Shown: positions 37,834 to 49,467, numbered from the stretch's first letter. The stretch: DNA of 64,000 nt from Lepeophtheirus salmonis (GCF_016086655.4 NC_052138.2:2728001-2792000); one strand, 5' to 3'. Translations and numbers: made by a program. The notes: generated by a model not told the origin, from the letters alone.

Positions 37834-38312
37834 GGCGAAGCATCAAGGATAATTGAACTAGGAAACTTATCAAGAAAACCAACAAAAATTTAAGTTAAAT
37901 TTTCAGCTTGATCAGCGGATGACGTTTCCACTAGCTGTCTCTTTCTCTTTAACTCCCTACTGCCAGCTTCTCCTGCCTAACTGCCTTGCATTCCTCTTGG
38001 CGCCTCCCTTAATTTCATTCCCCCTTTGAGATTGAAATGGCTTACACCTAGGCACATAGCTTTAGAAATAAGATGAACAGAAATTGCACCTACCACTCAA
38101 AGAATAAAATTAACACATGTTCTCCTTATTCATTTACTCAGGGTCAAAGTTATAACTATACGAACAAATCATTGTTTTCAATCCTCTATTAGGAACCAAA
38201 ATGTTATTAAGGATCCTAATAATTAATAAATATATATTTGACAACTTAGTTTATTGATATATAATATTATAATGGATTCATAGTCATAATTTGAAAGAGT
38301 TGAGTTACTATG
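37834..38312. other. Intergenic between YIF1 and SNF8
   Basis: It contains the YIF1 5' flank, near 37915 a pyrimidine-rich CTGTCTCTTTCTCTTTAAC, and the 3' flank of SNF8. No gene or repeat recognised. Confidence 0.55.
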
Positions 38313-39177
38313 TCAAAGTGAAGAGAGACTAGTAAAAATACTAGGGATCCAATAGGCAGGCTCATTCTCGTTTTGCTCGTCAATCCATCCAATCCCTTCC
38401 TTAATTAGTTGATCTAATACGTGTTGAGAGCGAGATGAACTCCATCCTAGCTCAGCTTCTACGATAGAAGAAGAGATCCACGCCCCATTTGTTTCAGCAC
38501 ACTGCAAAATTGCAGTTTGATCCATGGACATTTCTCCTATGAGTGATTGAGCATATATTAATAATAATTCATAAAATAAATGAAGAACACACTACCAGGG
38601 ACGGATTGAATCAAGGACCGGCCAGATTGCAAAGGAATCACTGTAAACCCATTTCCCAATATTTTGAGCTTTTTAATGGCACGTAGTATATCATCTGAAG
38701 AAATTTCCTGACTCTTTTTTCCTCGTGAGAGAGCTACCTTTTTCCGTAGGACTTCCAACTCTATGAGTCCTCCAGTTTTATGAGAGGACGCCATGCATAC
38801 TTCGATGATTTGAACACCCAATTCGTAATAAAAGTCTCCGACACCCAACATCTCGGACCAAAAACCCTTTCCTGAGGCAAGTGGATCCACGCCAATGGAG
38901 GCACACATGTCCTAAAAGAGATAAATAATAGTTTAATTTTGCAAAAGAGGCATACGGCATGACAATGTACTTGAAAATGCTTTCTAAAAGCCGGATCCTT
39001 TTTGATATCTGATGTATGTTTCTGAGCAAATTCCTCCAGCTTGTTACGAAAGGTCTCCATTTGTTTATTCATTTCTGCGAATTCATTTTCTGCGAGTTGA
39101 GAGCCTTTGTCTTTGAAGCGCTCTGCATCCAACTTTTTCCGTTGGATGGCCCCGACTCCAACAGTTCGTCTCCTCAT
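38313..39177 (-). CDS. SNF8: ESCRT-II subunit SNF8/VPS22
   Basis: SNF8 (VPS22, EAP30) is one of the ESCRT-II subunits that sort ubiquitinated cargo at endosomes. Three exons on the minus strand, 39177-38971, 38911-38596 and 38536-38313, splice to 248 residues; human SNF8 has 258. The start MRRRTVGVGAIQRKK and the long helix LAENEFAEMNKQ lead to DMCASIGVDPLASGKGFWSE and MLGVGDFYYELGVQIIEVC, the most conserved part. RAIKKLKILGNGF and SLIQSVPG belong to the first winged helix, and LDQLIKEGIGWIDEQ to the second. The upstream gene PSMG4 ends just 37 bp before this ATG. Confidence 0.96.
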
Positions 39178-39214
39178 TTCAAAGATTAAGAATGAAGGAG
39201 CTAGCTCAGAATGA

Positions 39215-39556
39215 TTAAAATAGGTGAGGGAATGCTTTGAGCTCCTCAAAGAGCCTTTTGAGGATTTGGGATTGAGCTAAAGGATCCGAAGTTTCGGATG
39301 GGAGGTTATAGGAGAGAAACACGGGCTTTCCGAGCCTTTTACTCAGTTTAGTAGACCAGGTTTGTGAGGGATCAAATTCCTCCGGGATACCCAGAAGAGG
39401 GGATGAGTTGCTACCGTCCAAGCACACGGAGAGAGAATTCAACTCGGGCCCAAGATCACTACTACTCCCGATCCAAATCCAAAGGCAATGATTCTCGAAG
39501 CGTAGCACTTGATACCCAACACCGTCTCCCTCAAAATGATGAACTTGTATCGGCAT
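39215..39556 (-). CDS. PSMG4: Proteasome assembly chaperone 4
   Basis: PSMG4 (PAC4) pairs with PSMG3 to help build the proteasome alpha ring. The single exon gives 113 residues from ATG 39556 (human about 123). The middle WIWIGSSSDLGPELN and the end KPVFLSYNLPSETSDPLAQ, then IEELKAFP-type RLFEELKAFPHLF, match the family. A short acceptor-like CCTGACAG lies directly before the ATG. Its stop is 37 bp upstream of SNF8 on the same strand, too close for a normal promoter of its own to fit comfortably; the pair may be one transcription unit. Confidence 0.88.
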   Translation of the reverse strand: MPIQVHHFEGDGVGYQVLRFENHCLWIWIGSSSDLGPELNSLSVCLDGSNSSPLLGIPEEFDPSQTWSTKLSKRLGKPVFLSYNLPSETSDPLAQSQILKRLFEELKAFPHLF

Positions 39557-40915
39557 CACTGTCAGGAACAAGATACAAAAGATTCCCTTAACCTCAAAGT
39601 CACTCCGACGAGCCCAAGAGTCGTGATAATTAGTAATATTTCAAGATTAAAGAATTTCTTTTACTACTCCCAAATTTAACAAAATATATTAGTTAAGGCA
39701 GTCCAACTACGTCATAAAATCCACTATCCACTATGGTCTCTAGAGTACTTATTCCCTATTTCGATATTATGTTCGAATCTTCGTGATCTCTGATTCGAAA
39801 TTTGCTGGTATCAAATGGTTTTAAGCTGTTGAAACAAATTAAATGGGGACTTCCTACTATATTTGCTGGCTACTATTGAGGTGAATAGTATAAGTATCGC
39901 GTAGCTAATAATAGTAGAAAAGAAGAATTGGCTTTTAAAGGAGTTAAAATTGTGTATTTAATTAGTATTGGATCGGAATTCTGTATTCATAATTAATTGA
40001 TAACAATGCAATGTTCTCCTTCAAAGTGTAGAGTAGGTTACTCCGACAATCCAAAGGAAGACAATATTTGTTGTCAAAGGCCACCTACTCGTATTAAAAA
40101 TGAAAGTCTCCTTCATAGTTGAATCCATACTATACCAAGATATTATTTAATTATATGATTTCTTGCGATTACTGTTTACTTATTTCTCTTTCATTTATAT
40201 TTATGTTCACTTTGAAAAATGTTTCAATAGTAAAAATATCTATTATTATACTTAAAGGAAAGATTAGGAAGGGAGTGAAAAATTTACGATTATATCGCAA
40301 GCATTTTAGACACAAAGACTACTAATTTGAAAGAACAGATTTTCTCTCTCCGTATCTCAAAGAAAGATGCGGGTCCATCGATATTTTAGGGTGTTTAAGT
40401 TATACTAAAGTACAGTTCCGAGAATTACTGCTTGCTTCAATTTTGGCTAATATTTTTTTACTATAATCTTTACAGATTTCAAAATGAAAAGAATCGTCAA
40501 CTATATGGAGAAGTAACTTATTTTGAAATAAATAAAATAACATCCTTATTAAATATTGTTTATTTGTTTACCGTCTTAAACTCATCTTAAAACTAATGGA
40601 GATAGTCTCTGCTTTTTTGCTCCTTCAAATATTTGATAAATTAAAATTTGTTTATTCAATCATGTCATACGCTTTTAATAAAATATGACATTAATACAGT
40701 AGATTTAGTTAAAGTCTACTCAAGCAATAGTACGAGGTTGCAATAGTAAAAAAATAATCAGTCTGTTGTATAAATGAATGCAATAAAATAAACATAGAGT
40801 CATTGGAAGGACATATTTCGCTATTAAAAAAAAATCCATCAAAATATTAACTCGGAACTCCTTAAGTTATAAACCTTGAGACAATATTATATAATTATTA
40901 ATTACTCGGAATAAA
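39557..40915. other. Divergent intergenic region PSMG4 / TRAPPC4
   Basis: Probable promoters for both directions. No known motif stands out. The frame at 40119-40325 has no family signal and is left out. No transposon ends seen. Confidence 0.5.
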
Positions 40916-41679
40916 ATGGCTACGCGGATTTACAACGTTTTTATTGTTTCAAAGTCGGGTGGACTCATTTATGACTACGATCATACCTCATCCTCTGGAA
41001 CAGTTCATAATTTGGAACTAGAAAAAACCTTTGGCTATCCCTTAGATATTCGCCTCATATCCGAAAATCGTAAAATGATTGTAGAATTTGGGGCTAGAGA
41101 TGGAATTGCCACAGGTCATGTGCTCATCAGCATGAATGGAATCTCTATCGAAGGGATGTCCGAGGAGCAAATTAAAGAGTTTATTCAAAAAGAAGAGAAC
41201 TTTCCTTTAAATTTGAAATTTGGCCGTCCAAGGTACTTTATACACTTATAATTAATCATTCAGAGAGGATTCAATTAGTTTTGGCTTTAACAAATACTTT
41301 CTATATTTATTCATGTTCATTTCAGACTCAGCACGAATGAAAAAATCGTTTTAGCTTCCATGTTTTATCCCTTTTTCGCTCTCGCTGTTCAACTAAGTCC
41401 TGAGCTTGGCTCTTCTGGCATCAAAGAGTTAGAAACAGATACCTTTAAACTCTATTGTAATCAAACGCTCACTGGAGTGAAGTTTATTATTGTAGCTGAG
41501 CCTAAAATATCCGGATCATCTGGGATTGAGAGTCTCCTTGATAAAATCTACGAACTATATGCCGACTATGCCCTCAAAAACCCTTTTTTTACTCCCTTGA
41601 AATGCCCATTCGTGCAGACTTATTTGATACTAATTTAGCACTTGCCATAGATCAAATTGAACGAACTGGTTTCATATAA
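40916..41679 (+). CDS. TRAPPC4: TRAPP complex subunit 4 (synbindin), one homopolymer frameshift
   Basis: TRAPPC4 is a longin-fold core subunit of the TRAPP tethering complexes on ER-to-Golgi and intra-Golgi routes. Two exons, 40916-41232 and 41326-41679, split within the conserved GRPRL. MATRIYNVFIVSKSGGLIYDYD, EKTFGYPLDIRL, FGARDGIATGHVLISMNG, LASMFYPFFALAVQLSP, GSSGIKELETDTFKLYC and TLTGVKFI match human TRAPPC4. The frame changes in the run of seven T at 41584-41590: homology resumes as YSLEMPIRADLFD in another frame, to the stop at 41677. The run is two bases too long (or one too short); the corrected product is about 222 residues, as in relatives. Confidence 0.93.
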
Positions 41680-41995
41680 TTAACATCATTATGAATATTA
41701 AATTCTTGTTTGTTATACCCTGTTCGTTTTCTTAATAACTGCATTTAAAAATCACATTTATTTTCTCACGTTCGTGTATGTTTGAGTCATCTTGTAATCT
41801 GCTATTGAATAAATAAGTTAAATATTATTCTTGTTAATTAAACCTCATTTATCGTTTCGTGATATTCTTTTACATTTCCTTGAAATATATATATATAAAA
41901 CATTCAATTCATATTATGATTAGGAATGCCTTAATTACTATTAATTTATTTATTGAATGCTATTCCTTATTTGATTACAGATATTATACATTAGT

Positions 41996-43615
41996 ATGAC
42001 ACCAGCAAGGCAAAGTCTTGAAGAAACTCTTCGACAAATTGCCGCCATCGAAAAGAAATTAGAGGATAAAAGCAAGAAGTTAGTGAGGAGTGATACTAAA
42101 GACATTAAGCCACCCTCCTCATTAGTTGTTTCTTCAAATTCCAAGTCCGCGACAGAAGGTGTCAAGACAAAGAAGTTTGTATTTGTTTGTCCTAAACTAA
42201 AAAAAGTTGAATGTTGTGACTTTTCCTTGCCTCATGAATTCTTTCGCTTCTCTGCTAAAATCAAATCCAAGTCAGATATCCAAACAATCCCCGTATCCAT
42301 CCAAACTACAAAAACTGATTCAAATAAATCCAAGAGTCCCATATTCACAGCTCCCAAATTGAGACAATCGCCAATAATAGAGTTCAAATTACCCCAAGAC
42401 TATTTTGAACCCTCATCTCAGGATTCAGAGGAAACTGAATCGCCAAGTTTATTATCAACAAAAAGAAAGCGAGCCCCACTAAGTCCTATCATCAATTCCA
42501 AGTCCTTTGAAGATTCGAGTGCCAAAAGACCCAAAACACTTTTTGTAAATGAGTTGAAGGATTTGAAAACAATTCTTCGACTCGAGGATAATGAAATAAT
42601 ATGTCTAAGGGGGGATAGAGCCATTTCACAATATCAGAGGTTCGAGAGAGGAGAGAGTTCACACTTTATATATATTCTTCAGGAGGATGGATCCTTGGAA
42701 GGCTTGATCCCCTTTGTTCTAAAAAATGAAGCGAGTGAGAGCTGCATCCATTTGGCTCATTATAAATGCAGTCCTCATTTTAGTACAACTCCAAATTGGT
42801 CTCATAAGTCACTCCTGCTTCTAATTGAACCAAGGTAGGTTGTGATAAAATCGCAACTTTTAAATTATTGCATACCTATTTGTCTCGTAAGGTTTTGGTT
42901 ATAACTTATATATATTATAATTTATGCGATTCCCTTTTTTTTTCTAAATCACCCTGGAATATTTATACTTATAAGTCTAATAAGCATAAAGACTGACATA
43001 AATCTTAATCAAGCCTCTACATTGTTCTTTGTTGTTTTTGTTGTACAGATACTTATTTTATTCTTCATTTGCAGATCTATTGAGTCCATTACATTTGTAC
43101 GGAACACATCTTCTGGAACACTCTACTTATTCTATTATCTTCCTTCATTACTCTTGACACGCTTACATTCTTTCCATCCAAGTACGAAGGGTCTTACATC
43201 CTCCTTATTCCATACTCCATTATCATCTGTGAATTGTAGGATAGAAAAAGGAGGACTCTTGATGAAAAATGAGTGCATGGTTCTATGGGGTCGTTCCTCA
43301 ACAGATTTTTTCTTTTGGAACATTGTCAATGGAAAAATGGTCAAAGTGATTTCGCGAAAGGATCCATCAATGAAAGGTCTTAATTCCTTAGAGACTTTTT
43401 GCTTCTCTAAGAATAAAGTAATTTATAGGGTTTTCATTATCGATGTATATTAATGCATTTAACTTATAGGAAATCATTTTTATGGGTGATTAAACTGATT
43501 GAAGGTTGATATAACAAGCATGCACCCTAATGAAGGGATGGTCGAATCCATAATTGTCACTGCCAAAGAAGAAAAAAAGTCATTTGTTCGTAATAAACAA
43601 AGTCATAACTCTTAA
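41996..43615 (+). CDS. Unassigned nuclear-type protein, possibly PALB2-like
   Basis: Exons 41996-42834 and 43075 to about 43417 (or 43443), then about 43505-43615; the last splice is uncertain. The N-terminus SLEETLRQIAAIEKKLEDK is a short coiled coil. A motif occurs twice: CPKLKKVECCDFSLPHEFF and APKLRQSPIIEFKLPQDYF, each ending in hydrophobic-LP-acidic-aromatic. A KRKR cluster near residue 160 may be nuclear. The C-terminal part (MVLWGRSSTDFFFWNIVNG and DITSMHPNEG) could be beta-propeller blades. Human PALB2 also has an N-terminal coiled coil, a DLPDEDF-type motif and a C-terminal WD40 domain, so a divergent PALB2 is one option, weakly held. It lies 316 bp after TRAPPC4 on the same strand, with an acceptor-like TTGATTACAG 15 bp before the ATG. 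Confidence 0.6.
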
Positions 43616-44565
43616 TCTATTTGTATGTTAAATGTGTAACGTGATGAGTAAACAGATATACATGTCTGACAATGCCTTTGATTATAAAATTTATTAGAAT
43701 GATCTAAATACATATATCTATCTATATTTTCAATTTACATACACATAAAAGTAATTTGTGAGTTCTTATTCGTAGAAGAAATATTATGTTATCAATTTTG
43801 TGTATAATCCAGTTTTTAATGCACCAAAAAAAGTTGTCAAAATACATTCAGATCGTATGGTATACAATAGAGCTCAAAGTACTTTTTCCTTAACCTATTT
43901 TGTCTCAAAGATATTTCCCCTTAATATATATATAAATGAGATTTATAGGTCAATTTTGTTATTTTTGATTAAAATTGATGTTTTCTTGGAATTTTTTAAT
44001 CAAAATATGTCATGTCCTTACTTTAAAAGGCATTAAATGATTGTTTTCTGCTGAAAATATGATAGAATCATGTCACAAAATTTCAATAACTACACCAACA
44101 AAATTTCACTATGTAGACAAAGTAGATAATAAAATTAGTATAATAATAAAAAATAAAAAAATACGAGAAAAACTCGAATAAAACCATTGCTAATCACTTC
44201 TCCGTTAGTAATTAACATTAGACATGATGAAATATTCATACTAGAAAAGACTCCTGGATTGAGAAACAAGAATACAAAGAGGCAAGAGCATAATTTCATC
44301 ATTATTTCAAGAGGAAACACGCATTAAATGCATTTTATTGTAATAAATATTACATATTTTGATTTTGATCATTCAAAGGAGACATTAATTTCAACCAAAA
44401 ATAGCCAATAACGACGTATAAGCCTCAGTTACTTATATATGATGGCAAAATATTCTTCGAGCAAAATGGTTTTTTGGCGAAATTTCCTAAGGCAAAATAT
44501 CCCGAGGTAAAATAGTTTAAGGCAAAATTACCGGGGACCTACAATAGTCAATATGTGTACATATA
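43616..44565. other. Intergenic, with short GGCAAAAT repeats at its end
   Basis: AT-rich sequence. At 44452-44535 the word GGCAAAAT and close variants (AGCAAAAT, GGTAAAAT) recur about five times at spacings of roughly 12-20 bases, with GGCGAAATTT among them. No coding signal. Confidence 0.5.
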
Positions 44566-45320
44566 CACTGGCAAGAAAAAAAGGGAATTTCACTTTTTTT
44601 TAACTACCTATGACTTGATCATAAGGCAACAGAGTAATTAGGCTAATAAAATGAAGAAAAATTAAGCTGAAATATGGGTATAAACATTTATTTGTAAAAA
44701 AAATTAAGTATTTTTGTTTAAATTTGAGCTTCATCCAAAAATCCTCCCTTTTCCACTTTAACTGCTTTACAGACTTTGAGCATTCTTGCTGTAAGTTTTT
44801 CAAGATAGGCAGGTTTGATATCATTCCAAGCATTCTTCAAAATGTTCCACAACAGATTCTTACTTGTGTGGCACTTTTCACGAACTTTTCTGTCTAGGTG
44901 TCCCCACAATAGCTCTATTCGGTTCATATCAGGAGATTGAGCTGGCCAATCCATAATAGATAACATGTGAGAGGCTTCTTTGTTTTTCAAGGATGTATGT
45001 TTTGGGTCGTTGTCCTGTTAAAAACAAACTTCCTTCCAATTATTCTCTGTGCAGAAGGAATGGCTTGCGTCATCAGGATAGAATGATAACCATTCTGAAG
45101 GAATTAACTAGCAATATCTCATACAGAGAAAAATATTGCATATGAAATTAAGCCTAGCCAAATCAGCTGGACTTTTAGAGACAAATAATTAAAAAAATAT
45201 TTTATAAATCTATTTTTTACATAATCAGTTTCATCGGGTTAAAGTAACAATATCGATAAAGTCATAAACATTGATGAAAATGACGAAAAAGTATTTTTCC
45301 CAAACTTTTTCTTGCCAGTG
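44566..45320 (-). mobile_element. Tc1-like element with TA duplication; C-terminal transposase only
   Basis: Perfect 15-bp terminal inverted repeats CACTGGCAAGAAAAA are flanked by TA at 44564-44565 and 45321-45322. The minus strand at 44990-44718 encodes the end of a Tc1 transposase: MDWPAQSPDMNRIELLW, the signature before the last catalytic acidic residue, HLDRKVREKC, and WNDIKPAYLEKLT. No N-terminal helix-turn-helix is present and the 755-bp length is about half of a full Tc1, so the copy is internally deleted. Confidence 0.9.
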
Positions 45321-45404
45321 TATATGTTGTGTACATGTTGCGATGTCTGTACAAGTTACAGCTTGTATAAGCAAATTGTACAAGTTGCAATTTCTTCTAG
45401 TAGT

Positions 45405-45740
45405 CATTGGTAACCCTAACAATTTGAAGAATGTTTTGCAGGAGATCAGGTGTGGCAAGAGAGGAGGGGGATAAGGAAATAAACGAGGACATTGGCAAGA
45501 ATTATTCCACTGTCGATGTCGAATACAATTCTACTTAGAGTCCAAGAAAGACTTACAATTATAATTCTGCTACTAATCCTCAGGTTTACGCTCCATTCGT
45601 ATTATGAGCACAAACGAATTTTCAATCAGGTTTTGAATATAATTGAATCTATATAGGAAAGGATGTTCACTACTCAGGAATTAAATAATAATGACAACTG
45701 CTAAGGAAAAGAAAATTTATTCTTCAGATTACCAATTGAA
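45405..45740 (+). repeat. Dispersed repeat copy, about 335 bp (family R1)
   Basis: Direct copy of 49468-49820: both contain GGTAACCCT, CAATTT, AAGAATGTTTTG, AGAGGAGGGG, ACATT, AAGACTTACAAT-type text, ATGAGCA, ATAATAATGACAAC-type text and CTAAGGAAAAGAAAAT. Reverse-strand copies occur at about 56250-56460 and 56510-56700. There is no coding capacity and no obvious ends. Confidence 0.65.
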
Positions 45741-46842
45741 AAAAAAATAAAAAAATAAAAAAAACTTCAATGAAACTCGAATATAATAATTTATGAACAA
45801 AGGTCCAGTTAGTTTCATTGTTTGTGTAGGTCCAGAAATCTGCCACAAGGATGCTCTTTAACTATATTTTGCTATTATAATTGTAGAATGTTCACCTCTT
45901 TACAGCATTAATTCATTTTCTCCCTCCAAAATAATAAAATAGGCTGCTGGTGTTAACAATTCAGGTGTACCATATGGCAGAAATATAAAAGCTTGTTGTG
46001 TTAAAATTTTGACGCGTCAAGTCACAATTTCTATGAGTAATTGAGCCAAAAACAAAAGGAGTGTTTTGTATCTCTCCTAGGTCGGAAACTTTTCAGACCA
46101 TCCTCCCATAAAATGGTTTTTTTTATTTGAATTCATGACTTGATATAATTTAAAGTATATCTCTCCACAAAATTATAGATCTGAGATGCATTTTTACCAA
46201 CAAAATTTATTAGTATTATTATCATTAAGAATACCTATTAGAAATAAATAATTATAATAGTACAAATCACGACTTTTTCTACCATAAAAGTCGTCTATAA
46301 TTTGTGTCGATCTGTTGTGAAAGAGAGGAGTCTCCTAAAGCAACCACATCAAAAAGATACAATTTTAATTGTACTGCTTTAATGATGTACTTTAGATCAC
46401 TTCTAGAAAAAGTATTGACCGGCTCGGTTTCGTTTGATCATTATGAATGTACAAACCATTCATATGTAAACAATGAAGCTAGACATAACCCCAAAAATGC
46501 TCAAATCCTTTATGCAAGAACGTAGGTGTAACAACGTCAAACATGTCTTAATTTTTCAACATAAATCCCCCTCCATTTTGAACATTCCATTACTCAACAG
46601 TCAATAGGCATCCATTTCTTAAAGGAATGTCGCTAAAGAAGACTCTTCATTTAATTACCATGTAATCTTGATTAAATTATCTCTACACTTACAATTGAAT
46701 TTAATGATGATGCAATTATATCCTGATATATAATTTTGTGTGACTCAGAAACTTTATTTCATATTTGAAACAAGTTGTAATTAGTACTCATTATGGGATG
46801 TTAATATTGGCCAAATACAAGTGTGAGTGTTCAAAAAGTATA
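45741..46842. other. Repeat-rich intergenic sequence
   Basis: At 45895-45985 a stretch with CATTTTCTCCCTCCAAAAT is repeated directly at 47930-48030. At about 46015-46110 there is one end of another mariner (GGTCGGAAACTTTTCAGACC) whose inner sequence matches 63255-63335 in reverse. The ATG-less frame at 46304-46525 is unassigned. No host gene. Confidence 0.55.
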
Positions 46843-47545
46843 AGGCTGATCCATTGAAATCTGAATACTTACTAATTGAATAATTAATCAAAGTAGAGGG
46901 ATTGAAATTAATTCATATTTCGATTTATTAAAGAATAAACAATTAGATACAAAACAAAGCAACCCTTAGCTCTCTCGCTTACGTACAAGTCGATAAAATG
47001 ACACATGAACGTGATGGACGAATTTCCATGCCCACACTCTAAGCAGTTGAACGTCTCCAGGACCACTGTCTATGCCATGAGTAAGTTGAAAACGTTAGAG
47101 AGGAAGAAGGGCTCTGTCAAAAAGGCCAAAATGGACTCGGAGGAGATAAAGAAAATAGCCCAGTCAAATCCCTTCAAGTCCATGGAGGCCCATGCAAGAG
47201 ATCTCGGGGTTTCACAACAGGATAAAAATAGTGGGTGGAAATAGCCTTTCGAGGGTAGAGAGGATACTTTTGACACCAGCAATGACAGAAACCCAACTCT
47301 TCCGTTGCAAGACTTTTTTGAATTAGCCTTTCGAACTCTTTTTGACCCTTTTGATGCCGACCCCCTTGTCTACACCGTTTTGGGTGCATGTCGAGGGCAA
47401 GGCCTACAGCGTCCGTCCTCCAAACACTGACGTCCTCAAAACCACTCCCAACTAGCACTTGGACGCCATGACTGAGGACTACATCCGTAGAGGGTGCCAG
47501 GTCTTCCGCCGCTGCCTGGAAGCCATTCATGAGTTGGAATAACTT
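46843..47545 (+). mobile_element. Decayed mariner of the CCGG-ended family
   Basis: The left end AGGCTGATCCATTGAAATC is a diverged copy of the 4289 element's terminal repeat and follows TA at 46841-46842. The plus strand encodes QLNVSRTTVYAMSKLKTLER and KMDSEEIKKIAQ, the transposase DNA-binding region, in frame from about 47041 to 47220. Further pieces follow, including LDAMTEDYIRRGCQVFRRCL and EAIHELE at the C-terminus (47459-47542). Several frameshifts and deletions separate them. A right terminal repeat was not found. Confidence 0.75.
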
Positions 47546-49467
47546 GTCAAAAAGTTTGATGATCCCTATTGGACAAATACTTTCTAATTTATAGATAAAT
47601 CCTTTCTAACTAGGGATAGTTAGTAGCTCTATGTATGTAGGTTACGCAGATATTATGAACAATCATGTATAATACATGAAAAGTGAAGTTAGTGAAGAAA
47701 AACACTAAGTATAGCAATTAGAAAAGGAAAAACGGTTGATGCAATTGCTCTTTCTTCTTTTTTGTTCATTATTTAATAAGTCGTGGGTGTATTAACATCT
47801 TCCTCTGAAAGAAGAATCCTCACCTATCTTTGGTCTAAATTGATTTACAATCCATAATAAAATAAATCATATGAATTTAAATATAATTATGTTATTTTCA
47901 CTGTACTAATCCCATTTTAAATTGAGAAAATTCTCCTCTTTATAACAGTAATTCATTTTCTCCCTCCAAAATTAATAAAAGAGGCAGCTGATATTAACAA
48001 GAATCTTAATTCAGATGTATCATTTGTCTCCCTTCAGCCTTCTCCTCACGCTCTTATACAAAATCCATCTCTAATTATTAGTACTGATAGCTAAGGTCCT
48101 CTCTTCTAAAACACTCTTCACATTTTCATGGCGGCCATGTTGATTTTCAGTTTCTTTTATTTAACATGCCAAATATACACACGATTTTTGTTATGTATTG
48201 TCTTTTATTTACTTTTATCTCATGACGTAGGGATTTGTTTTAAATAGATAGTAATGTGCCTTTTTATTAAGTAGAGTTTACGTGTTTATACATTTCAGTA
48301 GTTATGTCTATGTACATCCTTTTAGTATTAATCCCTTACAGAATATATATATATATATATATATTTAATGTATGATTGTACCCCCAATCTAAAGGTCTTC
48401 TTATTGGCTTTGCTCCGGTCCGTAACTTCCATTTGTTGGTAGTGTTCGCAGTACACTACAATTTTCATAGGGTGATAGAATTGATATGTATTCAAATAGG
48501 TACTTACACCTACTCTTCTAATTAGTTATATTTAAGTATTCCCAAAGAATCTTTGACATTCTAATTGAATAATTAATCTATGACATTATAGAGGTAATTG
48601 TGCAAAATGCAAACTTATTACATACGTGTACTGGTAACGTAACTTGATAACATGTACAGGCACTCCGCGATACAGCTGGAATTTTAAATAGATATCCTAC
48701 AACAACCCTTTTGGATGTCTGCACCTTGAAGGCATTAATCAAAACAACACCATCTATAAAGTACACATAAGTAGATCCTGCCTTTTAACTCAGTCATGCC
48801 CTTAAAGTAAAAAAATAAGTATCTACTGAGTAGGATAATCACTCCAAAAGGTCAAGATATTTCATGAACATGGCTGAGTGTTGACACGAAATCCCTCATT
48901 GCATGCATCTTTATAAATGTCATTTCAACAATAATACACAAAAAAGGGCCTCACATTTCTTACCAGCGTCAATACTCCTACATTTTAACTCTTAGACACA
49001 TGGGATAAAAACATAACTTGTTTATTTTTGTTTCAGCTGTCGTTTGATTGAGTGATGAAACCTCGTATTTAAAAATAAAGGTGACAAAATTGTAATTAAA
49101 CGCTACTCCAAGTTTTAAGTCCCAACTTTTCTATGCATATAGATCAGTGGTTCTCAAACTGCAATACCTAAAAAAAGGGGTTTCTTTAAAACAGAGATGC
49201 AACATTTTGAAGATAAATCATAGAAATCAATTAAATATTGCTATATAGTTTGAATCTTCCTTCTTTTTTATTCTGTGGATTATTTATTTAAGTATTAATA
49301 ACGTCGAAACAGCCATAAATTTAATAGGCTGAATTAGAACATTACATTTTCGGGTTTAATGCTTTAGCCTGGGTAGATCTTCTTATAAATTAAATTCGGG
49401 GAGACATGGGTAGTGATGAAAATCACATGTATTTTGGGCCTCTTAAAGAAGAAGCTGAAAATCAACA
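47546..49467. other. Intergenic repeats, no gene
   Basis: It holds the second copy of the CTCCCTCCAAAAT repeat (47930-48030), a (TA)n microsatellite at about 48343-48365, and at about 49146 a hAT-like end word CAGTGGTTCTCAAACTG. The frame at 48578-48766 has no family match I recognise. Confidence 0.5.

Noticed and set aside
39721..39800. Possible tRNA-like text with TTCGAATC
   Set aside because: The B-box-like word is not accompanied by an A box or a foldable cloverleaf.
43440..43510. A further single-base frameshift at GG near 43504 in the unassigned gene
   Set aside because: An intron from 43418 or 43444 to 43504 keeps the frame without assuming an error.
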